Shown piece by piece: positions 16,571 to 26,360 of a stretch of DNA of 64,000 bases. A program made the position numbers and the translations under genes. Origin of the DNA: Streptomyces sp. NRRL S-340. GTDB taxonomy: Bacteria; Actinomycetota; Actinomycetes; Streptomycetales; Streptomycetaceae. The stretch lies in the NCBI RefSeq assembly GCF_000720185.1, contig NZ_JOIY01000006.1, positions 124,001-188,000 of the forward strand, in the 5' to 3' direction. The first letter of the stretch is position 1; each line of letters begins with the position of its first letter. Below the pieces are notes generated by a model. It made no database searches, was not told the DNA's origin, and worked only from the letters and a program-made list of their open reading frames with translations.

Positions 16571-17916
16571 CCACCACCGAGCGGACACGGACGTACTGGC
16601 TGGAGCACGCCTGGCTCGGCACGCACGTCGAGCCGGACGTGGCGCTCGACGTGCGCGACGGCCGCATCGCGGCCGTCCGCACGGGGGTCGCCGCCCCGCC
16701 GCCGGGCGCCGAACCCCTGCGCGGCCTCACGCTCCCCGGCCTGGCCAACGCGCACAGCCACGCCTTCCACCGGGCCCTGCGCGGCACCGTCCAGGTCGGC
16801 TCCGGCACCTTCTGGACCTGGCGCGAGGTCATGTACGCCACCGCCGACCGGCTCACCCCGGACACCTACCGGGCCCTGGCCCGCGCGGTGTACGCCGAGA
16901 TGGCGCTCGCGGGGATCACCGCCGTCGGCGAGTTCCACTACGTCCACCACGCCCCGGGCGGCGCCCGCTACGCCGACCCGAACGCGATGGGCGAGGCCCT
17001 GGTCGAGGCCGCCGCCGAAGCCGGCATCCGCATCACCCTCCTCGACACCTGCTATCTCTCCGCCGGCTTCGGGCAGCCGCCCGACGGGCACCAGGCCCGC
17101 TTCTCCGACGGGACGGCCGAGGCCTGGGCCGAACGCTGTTCAGTTCTCAAGGAACGGGATCACGCGCGGATCGGTGCCGCCGTCCACTCGGTGCGGGCGG
17201 TGCCCGCGCGGGAACTGGCCACGGTGGCGCGCTGGGCCGGGGAGCGGCGGGCCCCGCTCCACGTCCACCTCTCCGAGCAGACCGCGGAGAACGACGCCTG
17301 CCTGCACGCCCACGGGTGCACCCCCACCCGGCTGCTGGCCGACCACGGCGTCCTCGGCCCGCGCACCACCGGCGTGCACAACACCCACCTCACCGAGGAC
17401 GACATCGCCCTGCTCGGCACCACCGGCACCGGCACCTGCATGTGCCCGACCACCGAACGGGACCTCGCCGACGGCATCGGCCCGGCGCCCGCCCTCCAGC
17501 GCGCCGGCTCCCCGCTCAGCCTCGGCTCCGACAGCCACGCCGTCATCGACCTGTTCGAAGAGGCCCGCGCGATGGAGCTGAACGAGCGCCTGCGCAGCCG
17601 CACCCGCGGCCACTGGACGGCCGCCGCCCTGCTGCGCGCAGCCACCGGGGACGGTCACGCAGCCCTCGGCTGGGAGGACGCGGGCAGCCTCACCGCAGGC
17701 GCCCTCGCCGACTTCACGACGATCGCGCTGGACTCGGTCAGGACAGCGGGGCCGCTGCCGCGGCTGGGCGCCGAGACGGCCGTATTCGCCGCGAGCGCGG
17801 CGGACGTGCGCCATACGGTCGTGGGCGGGCGCCATGTCGTACGCGACGGGGCGCACGCCCTGGTCCCCGACGTGCCGTCAGAGCTGGCCGCCGCGGTCGA
17901 AGCCCTGCGCGGCTGA
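16567..17916 (+). CDS. hutF: formimidoylglutamate deiminase
   Basis: A 449-residue amidohydrolase-superfamily enzyme that converts N-formimino-L-glutamate to N-formylglutamate and ammonia. The metal motif HSHAFHRA follows the N-terminal beta-sandwich strand, and further ligands are visible in HVHLSEQ, GVHNTHL and [24 protein letters not shown]. The GTG at 16567 overlaps the previous stop (GTGA). The deiminase class usually carries a single metal. Its presence tells that this operon uses the formylglutamate route and not direct formiminoglutamate hydrolysis. Confidence 0.93.
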   Translation: MTTTERTRTYWLEHAWLGTHVEPDVALDVRDGRIAAVRTGVAAPPPGAEPLRGLTLPGLANAHSHAFHRALRGTVQVGSGTFWTWREVMYATADRLTPDTYRALARAVYAEMALAGITAVGEFHYVHHAPGGARYADPNAMGEALVEAAAEAGIRITLLDTCYLSAGFGQPPDGHQARFSDGTAEAWAERCSVLKERDHARIGAAVHSVRAVPARELATVARWAGERRAPLHVHLSEQTAENDACLHAHGCTPTRLLADHGVLGPRTTGVHNTHLTEDDIALLGTTGTGTCMCPTTERDLADGIGPAPALQRAGSPLSLGSDSHAVIDLFEEARAMELNERLRSRTRGHWTAAALLRAATGDGHAALGWEDAGSLTAGALADFTTIALDSVRTAGPLPRLGAETAVFAASAADVRHTVVGGRHVVRDGAHALVPDVPSELAAAVEALRG

Positions 17917-17942
17917 ACCCCACCGTCATCCCCGAGGACACC

Positions 17943-19148
17943 ATGAGCAGCAGGAACGCCGGCAGCAGCACCGGCACCAGCACCGTCATCACCAACATCG
18001 CCACACTGGTCACCAACGACCCCTCCCTCGGTGACACGCCGTCCCCCCTCGGCCTGGTCCGGGACGCGGCCGTCGTCATCGAGGGCGACCGCATCGCGTG
18101 GACCGGTGAATCAAGCAAAGCACCCGCCACTGACAACCGGGTCGACGCGGGCGGCCGGGCGGTGCTGCCGGGCTTCGTGGACTCCCACTCCCACCTGGTC
18201 TTCGCGGGCGACCGCACCGAGGAGTTCAACGCCCGGATGTCCGGCCGGGCCTACAGCGCCGGCGGCATCCGCACCACGGTCGCCGCCACCCGAGCCGCCG
18301 GCGACGGGGAACTGGAGGCCAACCTCACCCGTCATCTCGCCGAGGCCCTGCGGCAGGGCACGACCACGTTCGAGACGAAGTCCGGCTACGGTCTGACCGT
18401 CGCCGACGAGTCCCGCGCCCTGCGCATCGCCGCCGCGCACACCGACGAGGTCACCTACCTCGGCGCCCACATCGTCCCGCCGGACTACGCCGAGGACCCG
18501 GCGGCCTACGTGGAACTGGTCACCGGCGAGATGCTGGAGGCCTGCGCGCCGCACGCCCGCTGGATCGACGTCTTCTGCGAGAAGGGCGCCTTCGACGGCG
18601 ACCAGGCCCGTGCGATCCTCACCGCCGGCCGGGCGAAGGGACTGCACCCGCGCATCCACGCCAACCAGCTGTCCTACGGCCCCGGTGTGCAGCTCGCCGT
18701 GGAGCTGGACGCGGCCAGCGCCGACCACTGCACCCACCTGACGGACGCGGACGTCGACGCCCTGGCGCACAGCGACACCGTCGCCACGCTGCTGCCCGGC
18801 GCCGAGTTCTCCACCCGCGCCCAGTGGCCCGACGCCCGCCGTCTGCTGGACGCGGGGGCCACGGTCGCCCTGTCCACCGACTGCAACCCGGGCTCGTCGT
18901 ACACCTCGTCGGTGCCGTTCTGCATCGCGCTCGCCGTACGGGACATGGGCATGACGCCGGACGAGGCGGTGTGGTCGGCGACGGCGGGCGGGGCGGCGGC
19001 CCTGCGCCGCACCGACGTCGGCCGCCTCGCGCCCGGTGCCCGCGCCGACCTGCTCGTCCTGGACGCCCCGAGCCACGTCCACCTGGCCTACCGTCCGGGC
19101 GTGCCCCTGGTGAGCCAGGTGTGGCGGCGCGGCGTGCGCGAGGTCTGA
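17943..19148 (+). CDS. hutI: imidazolonepropionase
   Basis: A 401-residue amidohydrolase that opens imidazolone propionate to formiminoglutamate. Motifs: [15 protein letters not shown] (metal HxH), the family signature [43 protein letters not shown] and [14 protein letters not shown]. The ATG at 17943 follows GAGGACACC, 26 bases after hutF; this is the only gap in the operon. A terminator lies just behind the stop. The operon order U-(deformylase)-F-I places all steps from urocanate to glutamate together. Confidence 0.96.
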   Translation: MSSRNAGSSTGTSTVITNIATLVTNDPSLGDTPSPLGLVRDAAVVIEGDRIAWTGESSKAPATDNRVDAGGRAVLPGFVDSHSHLVFAGDRTEEFNARMSGRAYSAGGIRTTVAATRAAGDGELEANLTRHLAEALRQGTTTFETKSGYGLTVADESRALRIAAAHTDEVTYLGAHIVPPDYAEDPAAYVELVTGEMLEACAPHARWIDVFCEKGAFDGDQARAILTAGRAKGLHPRIHANQLSYGPGVQLAVELDAASADHCTHLTDADVDALAHSDTVATLLPGAEFSTRAQWPDARRLLDAGATVALSTDCNPGSSYTSSVPFCIALAVRDMGMTPDEAVWSATAGGAAALRRTDVGRLAPGARADLLVLDAPSHVHLAYRPGVPLVSQVWRRGVREV

Positions 19149-19156
19149 GCAGGGAA

Positions 19157-19180
19157 CCGGCCCCCCGCCCGGGGGGCCGG
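19157..19180. terminator. bidirectional terminator between hutI and the sigma gene
   Basis: A 10-bp perfect GC stem (CCGGCCCCCC/GGGGGGCCGG) with a four-base loop lies 8 bases after the hutI stop and 8 bases beyond the end of the convergent sigma gene, so it can serve both. Confidence 0.8.
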
Positions 19181-19188
19181 ACCGGCGG

Positions 19189-20139
19189 TCACTCCTCGAC
19201 CGTCAGCGCCTTGCGCAGCCGTACCAGCGTCCGCGACAGCAGCCGTGAGACGTGCATCTGGGAGATGCCCAGCTCGTCGCCGATCTCCGACTGGGTCATG
19301 TTGGCGACGAACCGCAGCGAGAGGATCTTCCGGTCCCGCGCGGGCAGTTCGGCGATCAGCGGCTTCAGCGACTCGACGTACTCGATGCCCTCGATCCCGT
19401 GGTCCTCGTAGCCGATGCGGTCGGCGAGGGTTCCCTCGGAGTCGTCGTCGTCCGGCTGCGCGTCCAGCGACGAGGCGGTGTAGGCGTTGGACGCGGCCAT
19501 GCCCTCCACCACCTCGTCCTCGGTCAGCCCGAGGTGGTGGGCCAGCTCCGCCACCGTGGGGGCGCGGTCCAGGCGCTGGGCCAGTTCGTCACCGGCCTTG
19601 GCCAGGTCGAGCCGCAGCTCCTGCAGCCGGCGCGGCACGCGCACGGACCACGAGGTGTCCCGGAAGAAACGCTTGATCTCACCGATGATGGTGGGCATCG
19701 CGAAGGTGGGGAACTCGACGCCGCGGGAGAGTTCGAAGCGGTCGATCGCCTTGATCAGGCCGATGGTGCCGACCTGGATGATGTCCTCCATCGGCTCGCT
19801 GCGGGAGCGGAAGCGGGAGGCGGCGAACTTGACCAGCGCCAGGTTGAGTTCGACGAGGGTGTTGCGGACGTACGCGTACGCGTGCGTGCCTTCCTCGAGG
19901 GACTCCAGCCGCTCGAAGAGGGTCTTGGACAGGGCCCGTGCGTCGTCCGGGGCCACTTCGTCGTACGGGGGGATGTCAGGGAGCCCGGCCAGTGCGGCGG
20001 GCGGCTCTCCTGCCGGTGCGGCGGCGAGGCCGCTCCGCCCGGCGCGTACGCCGTCGTCAGGGTCGATGGGATCGAGGCGGTCCGGAGGGAGTGTCGACGT
20101 CGCCGTCTGGGTATGCGAGGCGTCGAGCCGGGGTGACAT
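19189..20139 (-). CDS. sigI: SigB/SigF-type RNA polymerase sigma factor
   Basis: A 316-residue group 3 sigma factor. The ATG at 20139 is chosen over two in-frame upstream ATGs because GGAGG lies five bases before it. Residues ~1-75 are a low-complexity extension. Regions 2.1-2.4 are clear (DIIQVGTIGLIKAIDRFELSRGVEFPTFAMPTIIGEIKRFFRD, WSVRVPRR), then region 3 (PTVAELAHHLGLTEDEV) and region 4 (LPARDRKILSLRFVANMTQSEIGDELGISQMHVSRLLSRTLVRLR). A divergent antagonist and kinase next door form a partner-switching module. By position and type it corresponds to what I recall as SigI of S. coelicolor, linked to osmotic stress; the symbol rests on that memory. Confidence 0.9.
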   Translation of the reverse strand: MSPRLDASHTQTATSTLPPDRLDPIDPDDGVRAGRSGLAAAPAGEPPAALAGLPDIPPYDEVAPDDARALSKTLFERLESLEEGTHAYAYVRNTLVELNLALVKFAASRFRSRSEPMEDIIQVGTIGLIKAIDRFELSRGVEFPTFAMPTIIGEIKRFFRDTSWSVRVPRRLQELRLDLAKAGDELAQRLDRAPTVAELAHHLGLTEDEVVEGMAASNAYTASSLDAQPDDDDSEGTLADRIGYEDHGIEGIEYVESLKPLIAELPARDRKILSLRFVANMTQSEIGDELGISQMHVSRLLSRTLVRLRKALTVEE

Positions 20140-20295
20140 GATGTCCTCCATCGTTCTCGGCATATGGCTGCCGAAGCCAGTTCGTGCACTGCGGTGTGCG
20201 GCGCCTCCAAAGCCGGCCGTGTCGGTGTACGTGTCCCTACTAGCCCTACCCGCTTTCCCGACACGACCGCAAGTGCGTTCTGTGGACATATGTCC

Positions 20296-20319
20296 GTTTG
20301 TGTGCGGTTGTTCGGGTGT
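20296..20319 (+). promoter_or_regulatory. candidate SigB-type promoter
   Basis: GTTT (20296-20299), 14 bases, then GGGTGT (20314-20319) is close to the Streptomyces SigB consensus GTTT-N14-16-GGGTAY. It faces the anti-sigma antagonist gene, 73 bases before its start. A GGGTAG on the opposite strand near 20246 is weaker. This suggests control by a SigB-family sigma factor, perhaps autoregulation. Confidence 0.4.
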
Positions 20320-20391
20320 CGGAGCGGTCAGGGAAGGCGTAGTGTTCGAGGGCGTCAGTCAGCAGCCAAGACTCCGGGAGTGAGAGACGGC

Positions 20392-20832
20392 ATGGACCGC
20401 GGGACGGTCGGCAGTGCACAGTCGGGCCGGCTTCTGGTGGAAGTGCGGCAAGAGGGCTCCAGCGCCGTGGTGACACCGGCGGGCGAACTGGACCACCACA
20501 CGGCGGACCTGCTGCGTGAGCCGCTCGAGGAGTGCGTCGACAAGGGTCGCTCGCGCCTGGTGGTGGACTGCTCCCGGCTGGAGTTCTGCGACTCCACCGG
20601 GCTGAACGTGCTGCTGGGGGCGCGCCTGAAGGCGGAGGCGGCCGGGGGAGGTGTGCACCTGGCGGGGATGCTGCCGGTGGTGGCGCGGGTGTTCGAGATC
20701 ACAGGGGCGGACGCGGTCTTCACCGTGCACGACACGCTGGAGGATGCCCTGGCCGACGACACCGGCCCGGTCGCCGGGACGGACGCGGCCGGCGGGGCCG
20801 ACGCGGCCGGACCGGTCGGCGGAACCGGCTGA
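20392..20832 (+). CDS. arsI: STAS-domain anti-sigma factor antagonist
   Basis: A 146-residue protein of the SpoIIAA/RsbV type. The STAS fold runs from ~10 to ~118 with VVTPAGELDHHTADLLREPL, then VVDCSRLEFCDSTGLNVLL, where the Ser of DSTG is the expected phosphorylation site. Unphosphorylated protein would bind the anti-sigma kinase and free the sigma factor. The last ~28 residues are Gly/Ala/Asp/Thr-rich. The ATG at 20392 has a GAGAG site. It is divergent from the sigma gene and 266 bases upstream of the kinase. The symbol is from memory of the S. coelicolor sigI locus. Confidence 0.87.
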   Translation: MDRGTVGSAQSGRLLVEVRQEGSSAVVTPAGELDHHTADLLREPLEECVDKGRSRLVVDCSRLEFCDSTGLNVLLGARLKAEAAGGGVHLAGMLPVVARVFEITGADAVFTVHDTLEDALADDTGPVAGTDAAGGADAAGPVGGTG

Positions 20833-21098
20833 AACCGACGGCGGTGCCGTCAGCGTGTCCCCTTCCGTGCTCCTTGCTCCTTCCGGCTCCTTCCGCGCGG
20901 CTTCGCTGGACGCCGCCCGGAACCCGTCCGGACGGCCGGCCGGGCCGGATCGGCGCCGGGCGCCGCAAAACAGGTGGTGTTCCGGGGGGTCGGTCGGGCA
21001 GGAGCATCCTGGAACGGATCGACCGGTGGCGTACCGGCCCTGTACGAACGTGGTGACTTTTGAATCGTGAACTGGTGAATCGGTGAGGTGAAGCGCTG

Positions 21099-21650
21099 AT
21101 GAGCACCACCCGGCCTTGTTCGCCGGGCGACCGTGGCCCGGAGCCCAGCGGCGCTTCCGGGGCGTCCGAGGGGGACGTGCCGGCCGACGACGCCTCCGCA
21201 GCAGGGGGTGCGACGGCCGTGCCGGCGACCCCGTCGGGGGGCCGCCAGGTCCGCAGACTGAGCTTCGACGGCGCGAGCGGCGTCGTACCGCTGGCCCGTG
21301 ACTTCGCCCGTCAGGCGCTGTACGCGTGGGGGTGGCTGCCCGCCGCGACCGCCGACCGGCGCGCCGCCGCCGAGGACGTGCTCCTCGTCGTCTCCGAACT
21401 GGTCACCAACGCCTGCCTGCACGCCGAGGGTCCGGAACGGCTGGAGATCACCTGCGACAACAAGGTGATCCACATCGAGGTGTCGGACCGCGGCTCGGGC
21501 CAGCCCGCGCCGCGCACCCCGCACCGTGCCGGCCGCCCCGGCGGCCACGGCATGTTCATCGTCCAGCGCCTGTGCCTGGACTGGGGCGTGATCCGCGTCC
21601 CGGGCACGGCGGGCAAGAAGGTGTGGGCGGAGCTGGGCGCACCGGCGTAG
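21099..21650 (+). CDS. prsI: anti-sigma factor, HATPase_c_2 serine kinase
   Basis: A 183-residue protein of the SpoIIAB/RsbW type that would sequester the SigB-type sigma factor and phosphorylate the STAS antagonist. Residues ~50-180 hold the GHKL ATP-binding fold: N box in VVSELVTNACLHAEGP, G1 in EVSDRGSGQP, G2 in GGHGMFIVQRL. The first ~48 residues are low-complexity. The ATG at 21099 follows GAGGTGAAGCGCTG. Position beside the sigma and antagonist genes supports the three-part switch. A strong hairpin 92 bases after the stop probably ends transcription. The symbol is from memory. Confidence 0.87.
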   Translation: MSTTRPCSPGDRGPEPSGASGASEGDVPADDASAAGGATAVPATPSGGRQVRRLSFDGASGVVPLARDFARQALYAWGWLPAATADRRAAAEDVLLVVSELVTNACLHAEGPERLEITCDNKVIHIEVSDRGSGQPAPRTPHRAGRPGGHGMFIVQRLCLDWGVIRVPGTAGKKVWAELGAPA

Positions 21651-21741
21651 GTCCAGGACGGGACCTGGCCGCTGCGTGGCGGACGCGGCGGCGCCGGCCG
21701 GGGACCGTGCCCTCGCCCCGGCCGTCCTCGTCGGCCACCCG

Positions 21742-21772
21742 CCCGCGCGAACCCCCCGGGGGTTCGCGCGGG
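21742..21772 (+). terminator. terminator of the anti-sigma kinase gene
   Basis: A 15-bp perfect inverted repeat (21742-21756 with 21758-21772) with a GC core and almost no formal loop. The rest of 21651-22066 has degenerate repeats of ACGCG(A/T)ACC-type blocks (21927-22005) and the next terminator. Confidence 0.75.
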
Positions 21773-22008
21773 GCCTGCACCCGGGGCCGCGCGCCGTCCG
21801 TGGTGCCCCGCCCCCGACCGCCGTACGACCCCGCCTGCCATCGCCCGGTCACCCGGCACGCCCTGGGGCCGCCGCCGCCCCTCCGCCCCCGCTCTCGCCC
21901 CGCCGCTGCGGCACCCCCGGTCCCGTGTACGGCAACCCCCGCACGCGAACCCCGCGTACGCGGACCTCCGCACGCGTACCCCCACGCGTACACCGACCGC
22001 GGAAACCG

Positions 22009-22046
22009 CGAGAGCCGCCGCACCCCTGCGGATGCGGCGGCTCTCG
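22009..22046 (-). terminator. terminator of the peptide transporter gene
   Basis: A 14-bp perfect stem (22009-22022 with 22033-22046) and a ten-base loop lie 20 bases behind the stop of the minus-strand transporter gene. Confidence 0.85.
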
Positions 22047-22066
22047 GTGAACCAGGCGGGCCGGTG

Positions 22067-23563
22067 TCAGCGCACGTCGCCCATGAGTTCCTTGACCCGC
22101 TTGCGGTACATCCACACCGCGAATCCGGCGACGACCGCGAGGGCGGCCTCCAGCGCGACGATGCCCGTCTTGTCGAGGTTGACGTTGGCGATGGAGAGCA
22201 GACCGGTCGTGGCGTCACCGGCGCTGACGGCCAGGAACCAGACGCCCATCATCTGCGAGGCGTACTTGGCGGGCGCCATCTTGGTGGTGACCGACAGGCC
22301 GACCGGGGAGAGGGTCAGCTCACCGACGGTCTGGACGAAGTAGATCGCCACCAGCCACAGCGCCGCCGCCTTGTGCCCGCCGTCGGCGATGCCCAGCGGG
22401 GCGAGGAAGAGGAAGAAGGACGCGCCGATCAGCACGAGGCCCATGGAGAACTTGACCGCGGTGCTCGGCTCCTTGCCCCGCCGGGCCAGCGCCAGCCACG
22501 CCCAGGCGAAGACCGGCGCCAGCGCCATGATCATGACCGGGTTGACCGACTGGTACCAGGAGACCGGGAACTGCCAGCCGAGGACGCTGTTCTCGGCCGA
22601 CTTCTCGGCGAACAGCGACACGGTCGAGCCGCCCTGGTCGTAGATCATCCAGAAGACGGCCGCGGCGACGAAGAACCAGATGTACGCGCTCATCTTCGAC
22701 TGCTCGGCCCGGTCCAGTTCCTTGTCCCGCTTGATGCGGGCGATGACCAGGACGGGGATGATCACGCCGGCGAGCGTGAGCGGGACCATCAGCCAGTTCA
22801 GGGTGTAGACCCCCGAGAAGCCGACGATCGCGTAGAAGACGACCGCGACGGCCGCCCACACGGCTGCCTTGGTCAGCGTGGACCTCTTCTCCTCGGCGGT
22901 CATCGGCGTGGGGACGATGTCCGAGCGGGAGCTGAGGTGGCGTGAGCCGAGCAGGAACTGGGCCAGGCCCAGCGCCATGCCGAGCGCGGCGAGCGCGAAG
23001 CCGAAGTGCCAGTTGACCTTCTCGCCGATGGTGCCGATCGACAGCGGGGCGAAGAAGGCGCCCAGGTTGATGCCGATGTAGAAGAGCGTGAAACCACCGT
23101 CGCGGCGCGGGTCGTCGGCGCCCTTGTAGAGGTGGCCGACCATCGTGGAGATGTTGGACTTCAGCAGGCCCGAACCGATGGCGACGAGACCGAGTCCGGC
23201 GAAGAAGGTGCCGCTGAAGGGCAGCGCCAGGGTCACGTGTCCCAGCATGATGACGGCGCCGGCCACCGCGACGGTCCTGCGGGGGCCGAGGATCCGGTCG
23301 GCGACCCAGCCGCCCGGCATCGCGAGCAGGTACACCAGGGACAGGTAGACCGAGTAGATCGCGGTCGCGGTGGCCGCGTTCATGTGCAGGCCGCCCGGTG
23401 CCACCAGGTACAGCGGGAGCAGGGCCTTCATGCCGTAGTAGGAGAAACGCTCCCACATCTCGGTCATGAAGAGAGTGGCCAGGCCGCGGGGGTGGCCGAG
23501 GAAGGTTTTCTCGGAACCGGGGGTTCCCGGGCGGACCGAGTCCTTCGTCAGGCTGGACGCCAT
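22067..23563 (-). CDS. POT/PTR family proton-coupled oligopeptide transporter
   Basis: A 498-residue inner-membrane symporter importing di- and tripeptides with protons. The start ATG at 23563 has AAGGA upstream. About 14 hydrophobic segments are seen. The POT signature ExxERFxYYG appears as EMWERFSYYGMKALLPLYL in helix 1, and the second motif FYxxINxG as LFYIGINLGAFFAPLSIGTIGE. The long loop near residue 215-235 is charged. It is monocistronic with its own terminator; 550 bases separate it from the divergent response regulator. The peptide specificity cannot be read from the sequence. Confidence 0.93.
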   Translation of the reverse strand: MASSLTKDSVRPGTPGSEKTFLGHPRGLATLFMTEMWERFSYYGMKALLPLYLVAPGGLHMNAATATAIYSVYLSLVYLLAMPGGWVADRILGPRRTVAVAGAVIMLGHVTLALPFSGTFFAGLGLVAIGSGLLKSNISTMVGHLYKGADDPRRDGGFTLFYIGINLGAFFAPLSIGTIGEKVNWHFGFALAALGMALGLAQFLLGSRHLSSRSDIVPTPMTAEEKRSTLTKAAVWAAVAVVFYAIVGFSGVYTLNWLMVPLTLAGVIIPVLVIARIKRDKELDRAEQSKMSAYIWFFVAAAVFWMIYDQGGSTVSLFAEKSAENSVLGWQFPVSWYQSVNPVMIMALAPVFAWAWLALARRGKEPSTAVKFSMGLVLIGASFFLFLAPLGIADGGHKAAALWLVAIYFVQTVGELTLSPVGLSVTTKMAPAKYASQMMGVWFLAVSAGDATTGLLSIANVNLDKTGIVALEAALAVVAGFAVWMYRKRVKELMGDVR

Positions 23564-24113
23564 GGTCGTTCCTTGCTGGTCGGGACGCGTCGCGGCGAGC
23601 CGGTACGCGCCCGGTGGGGGGCTGGCCGGCACCGGCAGGCCTGTCGTCCACCCCACGCCCGGGGGAGTTCGCCCCGGATCGCGGGGAGAGGGACGGCGGC
23701 CACCGGGATCCACGCCTCGCGACGCGACGATGCGTCCGGTGAGGCCCGGCCCTAGGTCGTTCCTTTCGAGGCCGGGGAGAACCGGCCCGCACGCAAAAGG
23801 GACCCTCAGCGTCGAACGAGCGCCAAAGGTCCGCTGCGTGCTACAGGCGTTCAACTCACCATACGGCAGGACAGTGCCGGATATGGAAGGACTTGAGACA
23901 GGGATCACAGGCGATGAGGGAACCGCGCGGGTCCTCTTGGAAGTTTTTCCAAGGATGGCGTCCCAGGTCAGCGGCCTGGCACGGACGAGGTGAAAGGTCC
24001 GTGACCATGACGCGGGGGCGGCCGCGACCATAGCCCCGGAAGGTAAGAGCACCGGACGTCGATCACACCGCGGGCCACCCCAGCGCGCGCCACGGGCGGA
24101 CTACCATCACCCC
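23564..24113. other. 550-bp divergent gene-free region
   Basis: This stretch separates the transporter and response regulator starts. It contains an AT-rich section from about 23820 to 24000 and a 7-bp inverted repeat CTTGGAA-GTTT-TTCCAAG at 23936-23953, a possible operator or small hairpin. No reading frame with a binding site was seen. The response regulator promoter is at its right edge. Confidence 0.5.
24102..24107 (+). promoter_or_regulatory. -10 box of a leaderless response regulator mRNA
   Basis: TACCAT (24102-24107) ends six bases before the ATG at 24114, and there is no ribosome binding site, so transcription probably starts at the A of the start codon. Confidence 0.6.
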
Positions 24114-24791
24114 ATGACCCGTGTACTGCTCGCCGAGGACGACGCGTCCATCTCGGAGCCGCTGGCCCGCGCACTGCGCCGGGAAGGTTACGAGGTCGAG
24201 GTGCGTGAGGACGGACCCACCGCGCTCGACGCCGGAATGCAGGGCGGTGTCGACCTGGTCGTGCTGGACCTCGGTCTGCCCGGCATGGACGGCCTGGAGG
24301 TCGCCCGCCGGCTGCGCGCCGAGGGCCACACCGTGCCCATCCTGATCCTGACCGCGCGCGCCGACGAGGTCGACACGGTCGTCGGCCTGGACGCGGGCGC
24401 CGACGACTACGTCACCAAGCCGTTCCGGCTCGCCGAACTCCTCGCCCGGGTCCGGGCCCTGCTGCGCCGCGGCGCCGCCGAGCCGCAGCAGCCGCCCGCC
24501 ACCCACGGCGTGCGCATCGACGTGGAGTCGCACCGCGCCTGGATGGGTGACGAGGAACTCCAGCTCACCGCCAAGGAGTTCGACCTGCTGCGGGTGCTGG
24601 TGCGGGACGCGGGCCGGGTCGTCACCCGCGACCAGCTGATGCGCGAGGTCTGGGACACCACCTGGTGGTCGTCGACCAAGACCCTCGACATGCACATCTC
24701 CTGGCTGCGCAAGAAGCTCGGCGACGACGCGGCCAACCCCCGCTACATCGCCACCGTGCGGGGCGTGGGCTTCCGCTTCGAGAAGAGCTGA
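24114..24791 (+). CDS. OmpR-family response regulator
   Basis: A 225-residue regulator. The receiver domain (1-115) has the acidic pair in LLAEDDASI, the phospho-acceptor Asp near residue 51 in LVVLDLGLPGMDG, the switch Thr in LTAR and the Lys in VTKPF. The winged-helix DNA-binding domain (~130-225) has ELQLTAKEFDLLRVLVRDAG, a WWSSTKTLDMHISWLRKKLGDD recognition region and IATVRGVGFRFE. It is the first gene of a pair with the histidine kinase 49 bases downstream. The target genes are unknown. Confidence 0.95.
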   Translation: MTRVLLAEDDASISEPLARALRREGYEVEVREDGPTALDAGMQGGVDLVVLDLGLPGMDGLEVARRLRAEGHTVPILILTARADEVDTVVGLDAGADDYVTKPFRLAELLARVRALLRRGAAEPQQPPATHGVRIDVESHRAWMGDEELQLTAKEFDLLRVLVRDAGRVVTRDQLMREVWDTTWWSSTKTLDMHISWLRKKLGDDAANPRYIATVRGVGFRFEKS

Positions 24792-24840
24792 GTCCGCCGT
24801 GCGGGTCCCCCCGGGTCCGGGCACCGTCAGGTAAGAGGTC

Positions 24841-26112
24841 ATGCGCCGCCGACTGATCCAGTCCACGCTCGCCGTGGTGCTCGTCGTGATCGCCGTCTTC
24901 GGCGTCTCCCTGGTGATCGTGGAGACCCGCACGATCAGCAACAGCGCGCAGGAGCGGGTCGACTCCGAGGCGCTGCGGCTGGCCAGCATCGTCGACAGCA
25001 GACTGCTCGGGGACGAGACCGTCAACGCCGGGATCCTGGCCGAACAGGTGGCCGCGGGCCAGTACGCGGTGATCGGCCTCCCCGGGCACCCGCCGATCGA
25101 GGTCGGGACCAAGCCCTCCGGTGACGTCATCCACTCCACCGCCACGGGCGAGCAGGGCGAGACCGTGCGGATGGAGGAGCCGCGTTCCTCCGTCACCCGC
25201 GAGGTCGGCCGGACACTGCTGATCATCGGGCTGGTGGCGCTGCTCGCGGTGGTGGCCGCGGTGCTGCTCGCCATCCGCCAGGCCAACCGGCTCGCCTCCC
25301 CGCTGACCGACCTCGCGGAGACCGCGGAGCGGCTCGGCTCCGGTGATCCGCGGCCCCGGCACAAGCGCTACGGCGTCCCCGAGCTGGACCGGGTGGCCGA
25401 TGTGCTGGACGGCTCCGCCGAACGCATCGCCCGGATGCTGACCGCCGAGCGGCGCCTGGCCGCCGACGCCTCCCACCAGCTGCGCACCCCGCTGACCGCG
25501 CTGTCCATGCGGCTGGAGGAGATCACCCTCACCGACGACCCGGACACGGTGAAGGAGGAGGCGAACGTCGCGCTGACCCAGGTCGAGCGGCTGACGGACG
25601 TGGTGGAGCGGCTGCTGACGAACTCCCGCGACCCGCGCACCGGCTCCGCCGTCTCCTTCGACCTGGACGAGGTCATCCAGCAGCAGATCGCCGAGTGGCG
25701 TCCCGCCTACCGCAGCGCGGGCCGGGCGATCGTCAGCTCCGGCAAACGGCACCTGCGGGCCGTGGGCACGCCGGGCGCGGTCGCGCAGGTGCTGGCGGCA
25801 CTGATCGAGAACTCCCTCATGCACGGCGGCGGCACGGTGGCGCTGCGCACCCGCGTGACCGGCAACCAGGCGGTCGTCGAGGTCACCGACGAGGGCCCCG
25901 GCGTCCCCGCCGACCTGGGCGCCCGCATCTTCGAGCGCACCATCAGCGGCCGCAACTCCACCGGCATCGGTCTCGCCGTCGCCCGTGACCTGGCCGAGGC
26001 CGACGGCGGCCGCCTCGAACTGCTCCAGGCCCAGCCCCCGGTCTTCGGCCTGTTCCTCTCCCGCACGCCCCCGCCGAAGAGGTCGGCGGAGGACGAGCCG
26101 ACGGTGCGCTAG
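24841..26112 (+). CDS. membrane sensor histidine kinase
   Basis: A 423-residue kinase paired with the preceding regulator. Two membrane helices (~10-28 and ~120-145) bracket a ~90-residue extracytoplasmic sensor with no known fold visible. A HAMP linker follows (ANRLASPLTDLAETAERLGSGD), then the dimerisation helix with the phospho-acceptor His in ADASHQLRTPLTAL. The ATPase domain has the N box ALIENSLMHG, G1 DEGPGVP and G2 GIGLAVARDLAEADGG. The ATG at 24841 follows AAGAGG. The signal is unknown. Confidence 0.95.
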   Translation: MRRRLIQSTLAVVLVVIAVFGVSLVIVETRTISNSAQERVDSEALRLASIVDSRLLGDETVNAGILAEQVAAGQYAVIGLPGHPPIEVGTKPSGDVIHSTATGEQGETVRMEEPRSSVTREVGRTLLIIGLVALLAVVAAVLLAIRQANRLASPLTDLAETAERLGSGDPRPRHKRYGVPELDRVADVLDGSAERIARMLTAERRLAADASHQLRTPLTALSMRLEEITLTDDPDTVKEEANVALTQVERLTDVVERLLTNSRDPRTGSAVSFDLDEVIQQQIAEWRPAYRSAGRAIVSSGKRHLRAVGTPGAVAQVLAALIENSLMHGGGTVALRTRVTGNQAVVEVTDEGPGVPADLGARIFERTISGRNSTGIGLAVARDLAEADGGRLELLQAQPPVFGLFLSRTPPPKRSAEDEPTVR

Positions 26113-26360
26113 GCCCTGTCGTCACGTTCCCGGCTGCCCCGCGAGGCCTGGCACGCCCTCTCGCCGCACCGGAGGGAGCCCGAGTACGCCCCAGTACGTC
26201 GACTTCCGCCCGGCACGCCGGGAGCACGCACCGGACGCCGCGGGGCCGCCCTCCGGGCGGCGACGGGCAGGTGACGCCAGGGACCTGACGCGCCCCCGGA
26301 GCGGCGGCGGCGCCCGGCGCGGCGGCGGCCCGCGCGGCCTGCCGTCGGCCGTGTCGAGGC
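26113..26360. other. gene-free spacer before the 23-bp repeats
   Basis: Between the kinase stop and the 23-bp repeat array I see no gene, hairpin or promoter. The sequence is GC-rich with short GGCGGCGG runs. Confidence 0.4.

Noticed and set aside
22067..24052. A longer start for the peptide transporter at 24052
   Set aside because: The extra ~160 residues are Pro/Arg/Ser noise; the ATG at 23563 has a site and directly precedes the family N-terminus.
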